Numbered from the stretch's first letter, positions 45,601 through 54,782 are shown. The stretch: 64,000 nucleotides of DNA from Candidatus Zhuqueibacterota bacterium (GCA_029262005.1 JAJDAG010000037.1:1-64000); one strand, 5' to 3'. Program-made: numbers and translations. Notes: generated from the sequence alone by a model not told the origin.

Positions 45601-48600
45601 CTAATACTCAAATTCTTTGTAGTTAATTTTGAAGAACAAGGCGTAGAGAATCGGTACGAATCCCAGAGTCAAAACGGTTGCGAACAGCAGACCAAATAAA
45701 ATTGTCACGGCCATGGCCTCAAACAGTGGGCCGCCGCCAAGCCATAACGGAATCAGTCCGCCAACGGTGGTGGCAGTCGTCAGCAGAATTGGCCGCAGCC
45801 GGCGTTGCGCAGCTTCAATAACGGCCCGCGCCGGCATCAACCCGTTTTTCTCAATTTCAATTTTGATGCGATCTATGAGGACGATGGCGTTGTTTATGAC
45901 GATACCTGACAGTGCAATAACGCCCAGTAAGGCCATAAAACCAAGCGGCAACTGAGTAACGAACAGGCCAATGATAACGCCAATCAGGCCCAACGGAATT
46001 GTTAGAATAATGATGGCCGGCCGTCTGAAAGAATCGAACTGACTCACCAGTAAAAAGATGATTATGAGAATGGCGATTGGCACTTTGGCGACAATTGATG
46101 CGTTCGCTGCACCTGAAGTTTCGAGTTCGCCGCCTTGCTCATATTTGCTGCCGGCGGGCCAGGTTTTGCTGTCTGTTTTCAACCACTTTCCTAGCTCATT
46201 TGCAATTTTAATGGCATTATAACCGGGCAGTAAATTCGCTTTGATGGTCACGGTTTTGAGTCTGTCTCGCCGCAAGATTTTGGCCGGTTGGAACGCGACT
46301 TCGATGTCCGCGACCTGCTTAAGTGGCACAGCTCGACCTGTTCCCTGCGCATAAATATTGTGGCTTTCGAGTTTGCCAAGATCTTTGCGGTCCGCGGCTA
46401 CGGACCGCAGCACAACCGGTATAACCTCCTCACCTTCGCGGTAATCTGTGGTTTCTATTCCGCTCAATATAGTCTGTAACGAGATGGCGATATCCTGACT
46501 GGTCAACCCGGCCCGTTGCGCCCGCGGCTGGTTGATTTTGACCAGGAGTTTCTTATTTCTTGGCCCCCAGTTATCTTGAATTGCAGTCATTCCGGCGACC
46601 GCACTCATTTGGTTGCATACTTTGTCGACCAGGTCAAACACTTTGTCAATTTCTTTTCCGGAAATTCTTACCTGAACCGGAGCTGCTACGGGTGGCCCGA
46701 GAAGCAGTGGGGCAATGGTTGTGGCAACATCGGGAAAATTGTTAAAGCAAAACTCTTGTAACCTGGGTACAAGTTCTGATTCCATTTGCCAGCGGTCTGT
46801 CACATTGAGCAGCAGATAGGCGTAACTCGGGCTCTGCGGTTCCTGGTTCAGGGATAAGTAAAACCGCGGCGGCCCACTACCAATAAATGAAGCGAAATCC
46901 ACCACCCCGTTCTTGGTGATACCCGCATTCGGGTCTGATTCTGCTTGCAATTCCGCCTGTATAAATGTCTCTATTTCGGCGACCATCTCCTCGGTTTTTT
47001 GGATTGGCGAACCGATGGGCAGTTTGAGTTCAGCAAACATAACGGGTTTATCATTTGACGGAAAAAAGATTGCCGGAATATAAGGCACCAATTGCAACAC
47101 AGCGAAGAAAATCACCAGTGTCACCGCGGTCGATAACACCGGGTGGCGCAAGGCCAAAAGCAGGCTGCGTCTGTATGCCTGGTAAAAACTCGATTCATAG
47201 GATTTTTCTTCCCCTTTTTTGATTTTTTTAATTTTTAAGAATAAGACACAGAGAAGTGGCGTCAAAGTCAGAGCCAAAATCCAGGAGCTGAGCAAGGTAA
47301 TTGTGACAACTTTAAATATCGGTGCGGTGTATTCGCCGACATCTGATTCAGCCAGATAAATAGGCAAAAAGGCTGCCGCCGTAGTGAGTGAAGATGTCAG
47401 GAGCGGGATACGCAGTTCAGCGGCAGAGTCCACGGCTGCTTGAATGCGTGGCTTTCCTTCAGCCATTTGCACCATGATGGATTCTGACATCACAATGGCA
47501 TTGTCCACCAGCAAACCCAAAGCGATGATCAGTGAAGCAAGAGACATTTGATCTAATCCGATGTCAAAAAATCCCATAACCATCAATGCCATTATAATCG
47601 CCATTGGGATAAGACTGGCGATAACCAGGCCGGTTCTGAAGCCGAGAAAAATCAGCATGGTTAAGATAACAATTCCCACTGCCTGAAGTAGATTGCTGAC
47701 AAAATCATTGACTTTCTTGTTGACAAAATCAGGCTGAAAATACAGGATGTCAAATTCCACGCCAATGGGATAAGTCGCTTTCAGGCGTTGCAGCATTTCA
47801 TTTACCGCATCTCCAAGACTGATGATATTCCCACCTTCGCGCAGACTGATTGCCAGCGTCAAAGCGGGTTCGCCGTTGTAAGTGACTTTGGTTGTAGGCG
47901 GATCGATGTAGCCACGTTTGACTTCCACCACGTCGCCGAGATAGACGAGATCATCTTTTCCCGGCAGTTTTATCACTGTTTGTTTCAGTTCATCTATTGA
48001 TTCGAAATTACCGCTTGGTTCCAGAACAATTTGCTCATCACTGGTGAAAATTTCCCCACCTGGAAAGATGATGTTACGGGCATCCAGGATGCTTTTAAGC
48101 TGGCCGGGCGAGATGCCCAGTTCGGCCAGACGCGCGTTGTTGAATTCTACAAACACGCGTTCTTTTTGTGCGCCCGCAATGTCAACTTTCGCTACTTCTT
48201 CGATGAGAAGAAGTTCGTTCCGGGTGTCATCGGCAATTTCTTTAAGCTCGGCATAAGTGTAACCTTCGCCGGTGATGCTGATAAGCGTTCCGAAAACATC
48301 GCCGAATTCATCATTAACAGTGGGGCCTATAATGCCCGAAGGTAGCTGTTCTCTAACGCGGTCAACTTTGCGGCGCAACTTATCCCAAATCGGCTGCATC
48401 GCATTGTACTCGCCTTTAATATTAACAAAAATGATAGAAATACCCGGCTTGGAGACACTGTTAATATAGTCAATCTCGGGCATCTCCTGAATGACTTTTT
48501 CCATTTTGTCTGTTACCAGTTGTTCCACGCGCTCCGGACTGGCGCCGGGAAAAATGGTCTGAACCATAGCTGTGCGAATTGTAAAGCCCGGATCTTCTGC

Positions 48601-48702
48601 TCTAGGCATCGCATTGAAAGTGAGTATGCCACTGATCAGAATCAGAATCAATGCCATAGCAGTGATTCGTTTTTTTTCGATGGAAAGTTTTGTTATGTTC
48701 AT
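45601..48702 (-). CDS. RND efflux transporter permease (HAE1/AcrB-like)
   Basis: 1033 aa, the usual size for an RND permease. Twelve membrane helices are arranged 1+5+1+5 with two large periplasmic loops. Seen are an AcrB-type N-terminus (ALILILISGILTFNAMPRAEDPGF), the TM4 segment GLLVDNAIVMSESIMVQMAEGK with its proton-relay Asp, and the second-half LSGIVINNAIVLIDRIKIEIE. Proton-driven exporter of drugs, lipids or metabolites. The adaptor gene lies 81 bp upstream and the TolC-type fusion gene further upstream on the same strand, giving a complete tripartite system. Confidence 0.93.
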   Translation of the reverse strand: MNITKLSIEKKRITAMALILILISGILTFNAMPRAEDPGFTIRTAMVQTIFPGASPERVEQLVTDKMEKVIQEMPEIDYINSVSKPGISIIFVNIKGEYNAMQPIWDKLRRKVDRVREQLPSGIIGPTVNDEFGDVFGTLISITGEGYTYAELKEIADDTRNELLLIEEVAKVDIAGAQKERVFVEFNNARLAELGISPGQLKSILDARNIIFPGGEIFTSDEQIVLEPSGNFESIDELKQTVIKLPGKDDLVYLGDVVEVKRGYIDPPTTKVTYNGEPALTLAISLREGGNIISLGDAVNEMLQRLKATYPIGVEFDILYFQPDFVNKKVNDFVSNLLQAVGIVILTMLIFLGFRTGLVIASLIPMAIIMALMVMGFFDIGLDQMSLASLIIALGLLVDNAIVMSESIMVQMAEGKPRIQAAVDSAAELRIPLLTSSLTTAAAFLPIYLAESDVGEYTAPIFKVVTITLLSSWILALTLTPLLCVLFLKIKKIKKGEEKSYESSFYQAYRRSLLLALRHPVLSTAVTLVIFFAVLQLVPYIPAIFFPSNDKPVMFAELKLPIGSPIQKTEEMVAEIETFIQAELQAESDPNAGITKNGVVDFASFIGSGPPRFYLSLNQEPQSPSYAYLLLNVTDRWQMESELVPRLQEFCFNNFPDVATTIAPLLLGPPVAAPVQVRISGKEIDKVFDLVDKVCNQMSAVAGMTAIQDNWGPRNKKLLVKINQPRAQRAGLTSQDIAISLQTILSGIETTDYREGEEVIPVVLRSVAADRKDLGKLESHNIYAQGTGRAVPLKQVADIEVAFQPAKILRRDRLKTVTIKANLLPGYNAIKIANELGKWLKTDSKTWPAGSKYEQGGELETSGAANASIVAKVPIAILIIIFLLVSQFDSFRRPAIIILTIPLGLIGVIIGLFVTQLPLGFMALLGVIALSGIVINNAIVLIDRIKIEIEKNGLMPARAVIEAAQRRLRPILLTTATTVGGLIPLWLGGGPLFEAMAVTILFGLLFATVLTLGFVPILYALFFKINYKEFEY

Positions 48703-48783
48703 ATGCTTATGGCTGTTAGAAATTGGTTGTCAATTTTTGATTTTGAATTCAGAAGTGATCTTAATTGTAAATTCGACATGCCT

Positions 48784-49863
48784 TTACAACTTGACCTTTT
48801 GCCCATCTTTAATTTTGCTCACACCGGCAGTGACAATCAAGTCGCCGTCTGCTAAACCGGATAGAATTTCCAGGCCATCGGCGGTAAATTCGCCGAGCTG
48901 CACACTGACCCGCCGAGTGAAGGCTGTATCGCCGGCCGTGGGCTCGACCACGAAAACGAAGCGACCCTGACGATCTTCACCCACCGCCACTGATGGGATG
49001 GTGATTTGTTCGCGCGGAACGCCGCTCTGGAAGCTGAAAGTAACTTCCGCCGCCATGCCCGATCGAATGCCGGCACCGGTATCTGTAAGGCGCACCGTAG
49101 CAGGATAAGTCGTTGCGAATGCGGTTGATGTAATGCCAACTTCGCGCACGATGCCATTATATTTTTTATCCGGAATGGCGTCGAATGTGACTTGGACCCG
49201 GCTGCCTTGTTTTACGGCGGCTATCAGGATTTCCGGAATGGCAACGTCAACTTCAATCTCCGAACCTGAAGTTAGCATGATAATGCTCTGCCCGGCCATT
49301 ACGTTCTCATTGGCTTCAATATGGACCGAGGCGATTGAGCCTGAGGCAGGGGCTTTGAGCCTTGTGTAACTTAAGTGCAGCCGTGCCAGTTCATGCTGTT
49401 TTTCCGCTGCCTTAACGGCTGCTTTGATAGACTCAGATGAAGCGCGTGCGCCATCCAGATCACTTTTGGAGGCGTTGTTGTTCTCATAGAGTCCGCGAAC
49501 GCGTTCGTAGTCAGCATTTGCTTTTTGCAGACCGGCGCCGGCTTGATTGAGAGCAGCTTCTGCTTGTTGCACCTGGAGCTGATAATCTTTTGGGTCAAGA
49601 TAAGCGATGAGTTGGCCCATTCTTACTTTGTCGCCCACTTTAATCGGGACGGCCAAAACAGTTCCTGAAACTTTGAAGCTCAAATTGGCTTCAACGCCTG
49701 AACGAGCAGCACCTGAAAAGCTTCTCTGGCGATTACCGCCGGTTGTAAAGACCTGTACATAACGAACCGGGCGCAGGACTTCTTCGGTTGCCGGCTCATC
49801 GCTTTGACAGGACGTAAGCAGACAAAAAAGTGTCAAGGCGACACCGATGATTAATTTATACAT
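48784..49863 (-). CDS. RND efflux periplasmic adaptor (membrane fusion protein)
   Basis: 359 aa. It has a lipoprotein-type signal (TLFCLLTSCQSD), a beta-barrel/lipoyl region (SGTVLAVPIKVGDKVRMGQLIAYLD), a coiled-coil hairpin (about 95-160; QAEAALNQAGAGLQKANADYERV), the second lipoyl half (RLKAPASGSIASVHIEANENV) and the C-terminal barrel ending in GVSKIKDGQKVKL. This is the HlyD/AcrA family and bridges the RND pump to the outer-membrane channel. GGAG is well placed. It lies between the tolC-like fusion gene and the permease. Confidence 0.92.
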   Translation of the reverse strand: MYKLIIGVALTLFCLLTSCQSDEPATEEVLRPVRYVQVFTTGGNRQRSFSGAARSGVEANLSFKVSGTVLAVPIKVGDKVRMGQLIAYLDPKDYQLQVQQAEAALNQAGAGLQKANADYERVRGLYENNNASKSDLDGARASSESIKAAVKAAEKQHELARLHLSYTRLKAPASGSIASVHIEANENVMAGQSIIMLTSGSEIEVDVAIPEILIAAVKQGSRVQVTFDAIPDKKYNGIVREVGITSTAFATTYPATVRLTDTGAGIRSGMAAEVTFSFQSGVPREQITIPSVAVGEDRQGRFVFVVEPTAGDTAFTRRVSVQLGEFTADGLEILSGLADGDLIVTAGVSKIKDGQKVKL

Positions 49864-50170
49864 GATTTCTCCGTTTCACGATTTGATGACTGATGAATTA
49901 GTTGGTTCTATGTTGATCTGTGTGGATCCATTCGCTATCGATGCCGCGTCAAGATAAGTATTGGCCACGGACTTCCACGGATGAAACACAGATGTTAGTG
50001 ATTTGAAAGAAAAAGTTCGTGAAAACCTGTGTGAACCCGTGGCCGTAAAAACAATACCGGGCTTTTACCTCACAAGGTAAATGACCAATAGCGCAGTCTC
50101 TGAATTACTCTATAGATAGTTACTTTTCGATTGCGACTGTGAAAGCGGCTGCGGCGCTGAATGGCAGTTA
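49864..50170. repeat. Intergenic repeat-like stretch within the efflux locus
   Basis: About 307 bp without a gene. The part 49915-50050 contains gatctgtgtggatcc, ggccacggacttccacggatgaaacacagat and cctgtgtgaacccgtggccg, the same style of degenerate 'ctgtg...ccgtggcc' repeat seen at 8.2 and 26.5 kb. Flanked by the tolC-like fusion stop and the adaptor start. Confidence 0.5.
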
Positions 50171-52552
50171 TCACTCCGATGTTTTACCATGTTTTTGTAG
50201 TCGCTTTATCCACGCATCCCGTTCATCGGTCAAGGCGAAAAGATAGAATTTTCCGCTTGAACGCTCCACTTCCGCGAGGTCAATTAGAAAATCATAAATT
50301 GCGTTTGCAGCACCGAGCTTTGCAATGAGCGCTGCATTTTGAGCGTCGAGGAGGTCAAGGATGCTGAGGGCACCCCGGGTGTATGCATCTGTTACCAGTT
50401 CCAGGTTTTTCTGTGCTGCATTGGCAGCGTCGCTGGAGAGTTTGATGCCTGCCCGCGAGGCCCCGGCAATGTGCAAGGCCGAACGAATGCGCTGTTCAAT
50501 TTTTTCAAGAACGGATTGCCGATCGGCTTTTAATGCCTGCAATTCCTTGCCGGCTCGTGTTTTTTGTGCAAACCGGCCGCCGCCTTCAAACAGGGGCAGA
50601 GAAAGATTGAGCGCGATGCTCCAATTGCTCTTGTCTGCTTGTGGAAAACTAAAGGGTATTTCCGCTGATAAAGCCGGGCTCGATGTGCCGGCCCCGCCTT
50701 CCTTAAATATCCTGCCGATATCCGCCTGCAGCGCCAGTGCCGGCGACCAGAAGGCTCTGTTTGCCGAGGCCAGTTCGCGCTGCTTTGCAGCAATGACAGC
50801 ATCGAGAATGGCAATTTCGGGCGATGAACTCAACCCTTCTTCAACCATAAACTGGCGTGTTCGTTTAAATGAAACCGGGTCGTCCATAAAGTCGAGCAAT
50901 TCGTGGCGGCTGGTTGCCAGCGCCGGATTGTTTAGGTCTACTTCCCTGGTGGCGAAAGAGGCTTCCGGTGGTGCATGCAAAACACGATTGAGGGCGATTT
51001 CCGCCAAATTTCGTTGCGCGTTTGCTTGAATCACATCTTTGCGATCCAGGGCAACTTCACTTTCCCAGCGAAATACTTCTGAGCGACCCGAGTAGCCAAT
51101 GGCTTCGCGCACTTGCGCCAATTCCAGGTTGGATCGGGTTCGCCGCAAATTTTCTCTTTGCACACGCTCGAAAGTCTTGGCGCGTAGAACATTCAAAAAT
51201 GCATTGGCGCCTTCTTGCGCAATGTTGAGTCGCATCTGTTCCAGTTCATGAGTGCGCATTCTCTGAAGATGGTTTTGAATGGCCCGGTTGCTCCAGGCTT
51301 TTTCTGAATAAATCAGTTGGCTTGCCACTGCTGAGCCTTGCCACGTGCGTTGCGCCTGGGCGCCGAAGCTGGCCTCAGCCCTGTCTTTGTCGATAAGCAT
51401 GGCCCGGGATGAAATAGATATCTGCGGCAGGAGCAGGGCCAAAGCTTGCCGAACTTGCTGGTTGCCTGCGGCAAGTCGTTTTTTCTCTGCCTGCAGATCC
51501 AGATTTTTGTCAACAGCCTCACGCATAACGCCTGTCAAGCTTAAGGTTCTGGCTGTATGCGCCCGATGCTCATTAATCAGTTCAGCTTCAGTTAGAATAG
51601 TGAATGGCGGCGATACACCAATGTCTCGCGCAACTTCCATATTGATCATTAACCGTTCACCAATTGCAAAGGAGACAGGCAGCTCTTCCGGCTTTTCACC
51701 CAGCAGAATTCTCTGAAAATTAAGTGCGATTCGCCGCGTAATCTTGGGGAAGAATCCGTGAGTCAAAGTTGCCATGATGCCGCGTTTGAGGTTTTCTACT
51801 CCGAATGTCGAAAAGCTTGGAATTTTTTTCTGTCTCAGCACCGCGACCAGGCGGTCAAAATCGCCAGGGGGAATATGCATTAGTGGCGCCAGATAAACAG
51901 CTTCTGTATTATCGTTTAAGAAGCGCAACGCTGAGTCAATGGATTTTTCCACAGGCACAAGCCTGGCCTGGACTTTGAGTGGCGCCAGAGCGACCTTAAT
52001 TCTTGAATTGAATTGTGGAATCGATTCGTCAATAAGATGGTTGACAAGAACGGTGATGTTTGTGAACGGTACAATTTCACGAAAAATCTTAATGTCGCGG
52101 GCGATGTGTGACGGTAAAGATAAATAGTTCAGGTTAGCAATGCCGCTTGCGCCATTTTTCGCCGGCAAGCCCTGAAGCTCGGCGTCAATGACAAACGGTG
52201 CGATGACCGGCTTGGGCAGCGCACCACGGTTGCTGATTTCCCCGGAGGCAATGACACCCATGGCTATGACGAAATCGACTTCGGGATCGGTTAGTGATTT
52301 GTCGATGGCTGCGCGAATGCCGGCCAGTGTCCAGTCTGCTGCAATGATTTTGTCTTCGGGAAAGCGGACATCAAATTCGCCTTCCGTCAGTTTTATAATT
52401 TCGGTTTTTGTCATTTTTTGGATTTCATCATTGCGTTCCCACGGCCCGTCGATGACAATACCAACGTTAACAGTTTTTTGTTGTGCTGTAGCAGATTGAA
52501 AAAAGGCGAGGCAGAGTGCCAGCGCGATGTATTTATCGATTGAGGGCTTCAT
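50171..52552 (-). CDS. Fusion of ABC-type substrate-binding domain with TolC-like outer-membrane channel
   Basis: 793 aa; ordinary TolC-family proteins are about 420-480 aa. After a signal peptide (ALALCLAFFQSATAQQ), residues about 25-315 resemble the ABC_sub_bind (PF04392) periplasmic-binding family: VNVGIVIDGPWERND, FVIAMGVIASGEISNRG, TVLVNHLIDESI and FSTFGVENLKRGIMATL. Residues about 340-785 are an outer-membrane efflux protein with long helical hairpins and paired repeats (LDLQAEKKRLAAGNQQVRQA; SILDLLDAQNAALIAKLGA). One reading frame spans both halves. It is the outer-membrane partner of the RND pump encoded downstream. The binding domain may sense or deliver substrate in the periplasm (inference). 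Confidence 0.88.
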   Translation of the reverse strand: MKPSIDKYIALALCLAFFQSATAQQKTVNVGIVIDGPWERNDEIQKMTKTEIIKLTEGEFDVRFPEDKIIAADWTLAGIRAAIDKSLTDPEVDFVIAMGVIASGEISNRGALPKPVIAPFVIDAELQGLPAKNGASGIANLNYLSLPSHIARDIKIFREIVPFTNITVLVNHLIDESIPQFNSRIKVALAPLKVQARLVPVEKSIDSALRFLNDNTEAVYLAPLMHIPPGDFDRLVAVLRQKKIPSFSTFGVENLKRGIMATLTHGFFPKITRRIALNFQRILLGEKPEELPVSFAIGERLMINMEVARDIGVSPPFTILTEAELINEHRAHTARTLSLTGVMREAVDKNLDLQAEKKRLAAGNQQVRQALALLLPQISISSRAMLIDKDRAEASFGAQAQRTWQGSAVASQLIYSEKAWSNRAIQNHLQRMRTHELEQMRLNIAQEGANAFLNVLRAKTFERVQRENLRRTRSNLELAQVREAIGYSGRSEVFRWESEVALDRKDVIQANAQRNLAEIALNRVLHAPPEASFATREVDLNNPALATSRHELLDFMDDPVSFKRTRQFMVEEGLSSSPEIAILDAVIAAKQRELASANRAFWSPALALQADIGRIFKEGGAGTSSPALSAEIPFSFPQADKSNWSIALNLSLPLFEGGGRFAQKTRAGKELQALKADRQSVLEKIEQRIRSALHIAGASRAGIKLSSDAANAAQKNLELVTDAYTRGALSILDLLDAQNAALIAKLGAANAIYDFLIDLAEVERSSGKFYLFALTDERDAWIKRLQKHGKTSE

Positions 52553-52916
52553 GTGTTTTCTTTCTTTGCAAGTGGCATTTTTTTTGAAGGTGAATTGTAC
52601 ACTCGGGGAATATTAACGAATTGTCTTTACAAGATCAAGTGTTTGTGGCGTACGGTTTGGTTATTATCGCCGGGACAGGCTGTGCAAAAATTTGTTTTCA
52701 AAAGGAGGTGAATCATTGTCAACGATATCGGAGAGGTTTTGCTTGATTCTGAAACTACAAATTGTGTAATTCCAGGTGAGGGCGTGCCTTGTCCTGATTC
52801 AGCAGTTGTGATGCACAAGAAGTTTAGGAAATCAAGGCGACTATGGCCGCAGGCTTAACAGGAGCGTCACATTTTTGGGGAGATAATAATTGAACGCGCA
52901 GACGATGAATTCTAAG
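52553..52916. other. Region between the gas vesicle operon end and the efflux operon
   Basis: About 364 bp holding the presumed efflux-operon promoter (minus strand). It contains a candidate 47-codon ORF listed separately and no clear terminator hairpin for the gas vesicle operon. The ORF-track entry at 52627-52818 on the minus strand lacks a ribosome site and is not supported. Confidence 0.4.
52715..52858 (+). CDS. Possible small ORF with a perfect Shine-Dalgarno but ATT start
   Basis: On the plus strand a full-strength ribosome site (aaaggaggtga, 52701-52711) is followed at ideal distance by ATT, opening 47 codons up to TAA (DIGEVLLDSETTNCVIPG ... RKSRRLWPQA). The peptide has two Cys and a basic C-terminal end. 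ATT starts are rare (infC is the known example), and a TTG one base on gives only 17 codons, so the case rests mainly on the ribosome site. It is too short for the ORF track and has no recognised relatives. Confidence 0.25.
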   Translation: MVNDIGEVLLDSETTNCVIPGEGVPCPDSAVVMHKKFRKSRRLWPQA

Positions 52917-53252
52917 TTAGAGTAGCTTACCCAATGGACCTAGATCGATGTTGAGTTCTTCGTCCATGAGACCAAAATGTTCTTTCAACTCCTCCATTTT
53001 ATCTTCCAGACGCATCAAGGTAAGCCCTAATATTTCCACTTCCTCAGAAGAAAGACTCTCGTTTTCTACTCGACGAAGTGCCTGTTTCTCAAGCAGCTTT
53101 CTAATCAACTCAATCAAAGTTAAAACCAGTTTACCCAAACCTTGTTCAACTTTATCCGGATCAAGGTTAATTTTTGGTGGCAAAGCTGTGCCTGGGTCTG
53201 TATCTTGTAATTTTATTTCTGTCAAATTTTGGCAATCTTTGGACTTTTCCAT
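52917..53252 (-). CDS. gvpK: Gas vesicle protein GvpK
   Basis: 111 aa. The core INLDPDKVEQGLGKLVLTLIELIRKLLEKQALRRVENESLSSEEVEILG is the GvpK signature, followed by the usual acidic helix and a hydrophobic tail (IDLGPLGKLL). GvpK is one of the proteins needed for gas vesicle assembly in most systems, with a proposed accessory role in early nucleation. It is the last gene of the cluster, 32 bp after the unrecognised 207-aa gene. No strong ribosome site. Confidence 0.95.
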   Translation of the reverse strand: MEKSKDCQNLTEIKLQDTDPGTALPPKINLDPDKVEQGLGKLVLTLIELIRKLLEKQALRRVENESLSSEEVEILGLTLMRLEDKMEELKEHFGLMDEELNIDLGPLGKLL

Positions 53253-53284
53253 TTGATCTTCAATTATCCTTTTTTAGCGAAACG

Positions 53285-53908
53285 TCACTTCCTGGCGAAA
53301 TGCGGTATATTGTCAAAAGGCAACCGATGAATCAAGAATCTAGGTACGATGCTTTCTGGTAAGTATTTATCCACTCTGTGCAACATACCCATGAACAGGA
53401 TTCCTGTTTCAGCCATTTTTAAAGTTTGATCAATTCTTTGTGCAATAAATCGATCCCGTTTCTCTAATAGACTCTTGCCGGCCAGCTGGTACTCCTTTAT
53501 GACCTTATTTTTTTCAATCTGACTTTTGGTTTTGAATATCCTTTGCAAATAATCATACTCTTTTAAAAGCAGCTCTCTATCTTCCGTGCCTTGTATCCCG
53601 GCACCCCGAGACATGAGGTCAACAAGTAACTTGTGGTTCAAACTCCCTTTTTGAGCTAAGTCGGATACGATTTCTTCTTCACGGCCGCATACGGGTAGAC
53701 CATCTTGGTACAATTTTACGATATTCCAATCGACATCTAAATCATCGAATCTTTCAACGATTCCATCCCACATGGCTTTAATAGCATCGATGTGCTCTTC
53801 ATATTTTTTATCCGGGTATTTCTTTTTAAATTCGTTTTTAAGAAATTCCGCCATCGAACCCAAGTCGGCCTCTGTGTGAATAATAGGCACGTATATTAAA
53901 TGGCGCAT
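53285..53908 (-). CDS. Unrecognised protein of the gas vesicle operon
   Basis: 207 aa, mostly helical and charged, no signal or membrane segment. The N-terminus MRHLIYVPIIHTEADLGSM and the C-terminal GILFMGMLHRVDKYLP both place a conserved-looking His after a hydrophobic strand, an arrangement that loosely recalls the paired xxxH motifs of TraB/EreA-type hydrolases; this is speculation. The middle contains NIVKLYQDGLPVCG and a Lys/Glu-rich helix. It overlaps the response-regulator gene by 13 bases and precedes gvpK, so it is clearly part of the operon. I cannot assign a function. Confidence 0.75.
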   Translation of the reverse strand: MRHLIYVPIIHTEADLGSMAEFLKNEFKKKYPDKKYEEHIDAIKAMWDGIVERFDDLDVDWNIVKLYQDGLPVCGREEEIVSDLAQKGSLNHKLLVDLMSRGAGIQGTEDRELLLKEYDYLQRIFKTKSQIEKNKVIKEYQLAGKSLLEKRDRFIAQRIDQTLKMAETGILFMGMLHRVDKYLPESIVPRFLIHRLPFDNIPHFARK

Positions 53909-54291
53909 CTGGACTGAACCTTTTCTTTGACCGCCTCTTTGAAGAGGGAATCAATAAAATCTAAGTCGAATGGTTTGGTGACATAATCGTAAGCACCCAG
54001 GCTCATCGCTTCTCGGGCAGTACCTATTTCGCCATAGCCGGTAAACATGATTACTGCGCCCTGGTCGTTTTTATCGATTTCTTTGATTCGCCGCAAGGTC
54101 TCAATACCATCAACATCAGGCATTTTTATGTCCAATAAAACAATGTCCGGATTTTCTGATTCAAAGAGCTGAAGGGCCTCGTCTCCGCTCTGTGCCAGAG
54201 CCACCTGGTAATCAAGGAAACTCAATGCGTCATTAAGAAAATCTAAAATATCCGATTCGTCATCTACAACTAACACTTTTATTTTTCTCAT
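53896..54291 (-). CDS. Stand-alone receiver-domain response regulator in the gas vesicle operon
   Basis: 131 aa, one REC domain only: acidic pocket VVDDES, phosphorylation site VLLDIKMPDVDG (Asp about 53), Thr in MFTGYG and Lys in VTKPFD are all present. No DNA-binding output domain, so it probably works by protein contact, like CheY/Spo0F types or the receivers that control filament assembly. AGG is spaced before the ATG, 14 bp after the Hsp20 stop. Its placement inside the operon suggests that gas vesicle formation responds to a phosphorelay; the kinase is not nearby. Confidence 0.9.
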   Translation of the reverse strand: MRKIKVLVVDDESDILDFLNDALSFLDYQVALAQSGDEALQLFESENPDIVLLDIKMPDVDGIETLRRIKEIDKNDQGAVIMFTGYGEIGTAREAMSLGAYDYVTKPFDLDFIDSLFKEAVKEKVQSRCAI

Positions 54292-54305
54292 ATCTAAACC
54301 TCCCT

Positions 54306-54782
54306 TTACTTTTCTTTTTTTAAGGGATGCAAGGTAATTTCCATGATTTCGTTATTAAGTAAAAACTGTATGTTACCCGGGTCAATTTGAAATGGAATTA
54401 ATACCTCTTTAATAAATTTTCTTTTGCCTGATACGGTGCTGCCTATGGCCTCGATTATAAAGACATCGCCCTCAACGTTGACCTGGACATCTTCTTTTTT
54501 ATGGACGCCTGGTATTTCGGCTATCACCATGGCCAATTCAGCTTCCTCAAATACCTCCGTATTGGGTTCTTGAACCTTGTCAACCAAAAGTGTCTTTTGG
54601 TACCTTGCAAATTTGGGTTCCGGCACAAAGACCCAGGCTTTGGGTTCGTTTGTCCTGGGTCCCGATTTGCGTGCTGATTGCTGTATGGCGTCAAAAGAAC
54701 TTTGGCTCCTGAAATCACCTTTTTCAGCTTTCCTGCGGAGATTTCTGGATGTTTTTATGTCTTTATACCCTTTGACACGCAT
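54306..54782 (-). CDS. Hsp20-family protein (second, GvpH-like) of the gas vesicle operon
   Basis: 158 aa. The N-terminal 70 residues are basic and low-complexity ([18 protein letters not shown]), and the C-terminal half is an alpha-crystallin-like domain ([32 protein letters not shown] ... [26 protein letters not shown]). It parallels the C-terminal part of the gvpH product at 57811 (EMPGVQKKDVKVDLQGDMLTI). Likely a small heat-shock chaperone keeping Gvp proteins soluble. The start overlaps the CDC48-type gene end by 20 bases, so translation is coupled. Confidence 0.88.
   Translation of the reverse strand: MRVKGYKDIKTSRNLRRKAEKGDFRSQSSFDAIQQSARKSGPRTNEPKAWVFVPEPKFARYQKTLLVDKVQEPNTEVFEEAELAMVIAEIPGVHKKEDVQVNVEGDVFIIEAIGSTVSGKRKFIKEVLIPFQIDPGNIQFLLNNEIMEITLHPLKKEK

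Noticed and set aside
52627-52818. 63-aa minus-strand ORF between gvpK and the efflux operon
   Set aside because: No ribosome site and no coding character; the plus strand carries the more interesting Shine-Dalgarno.
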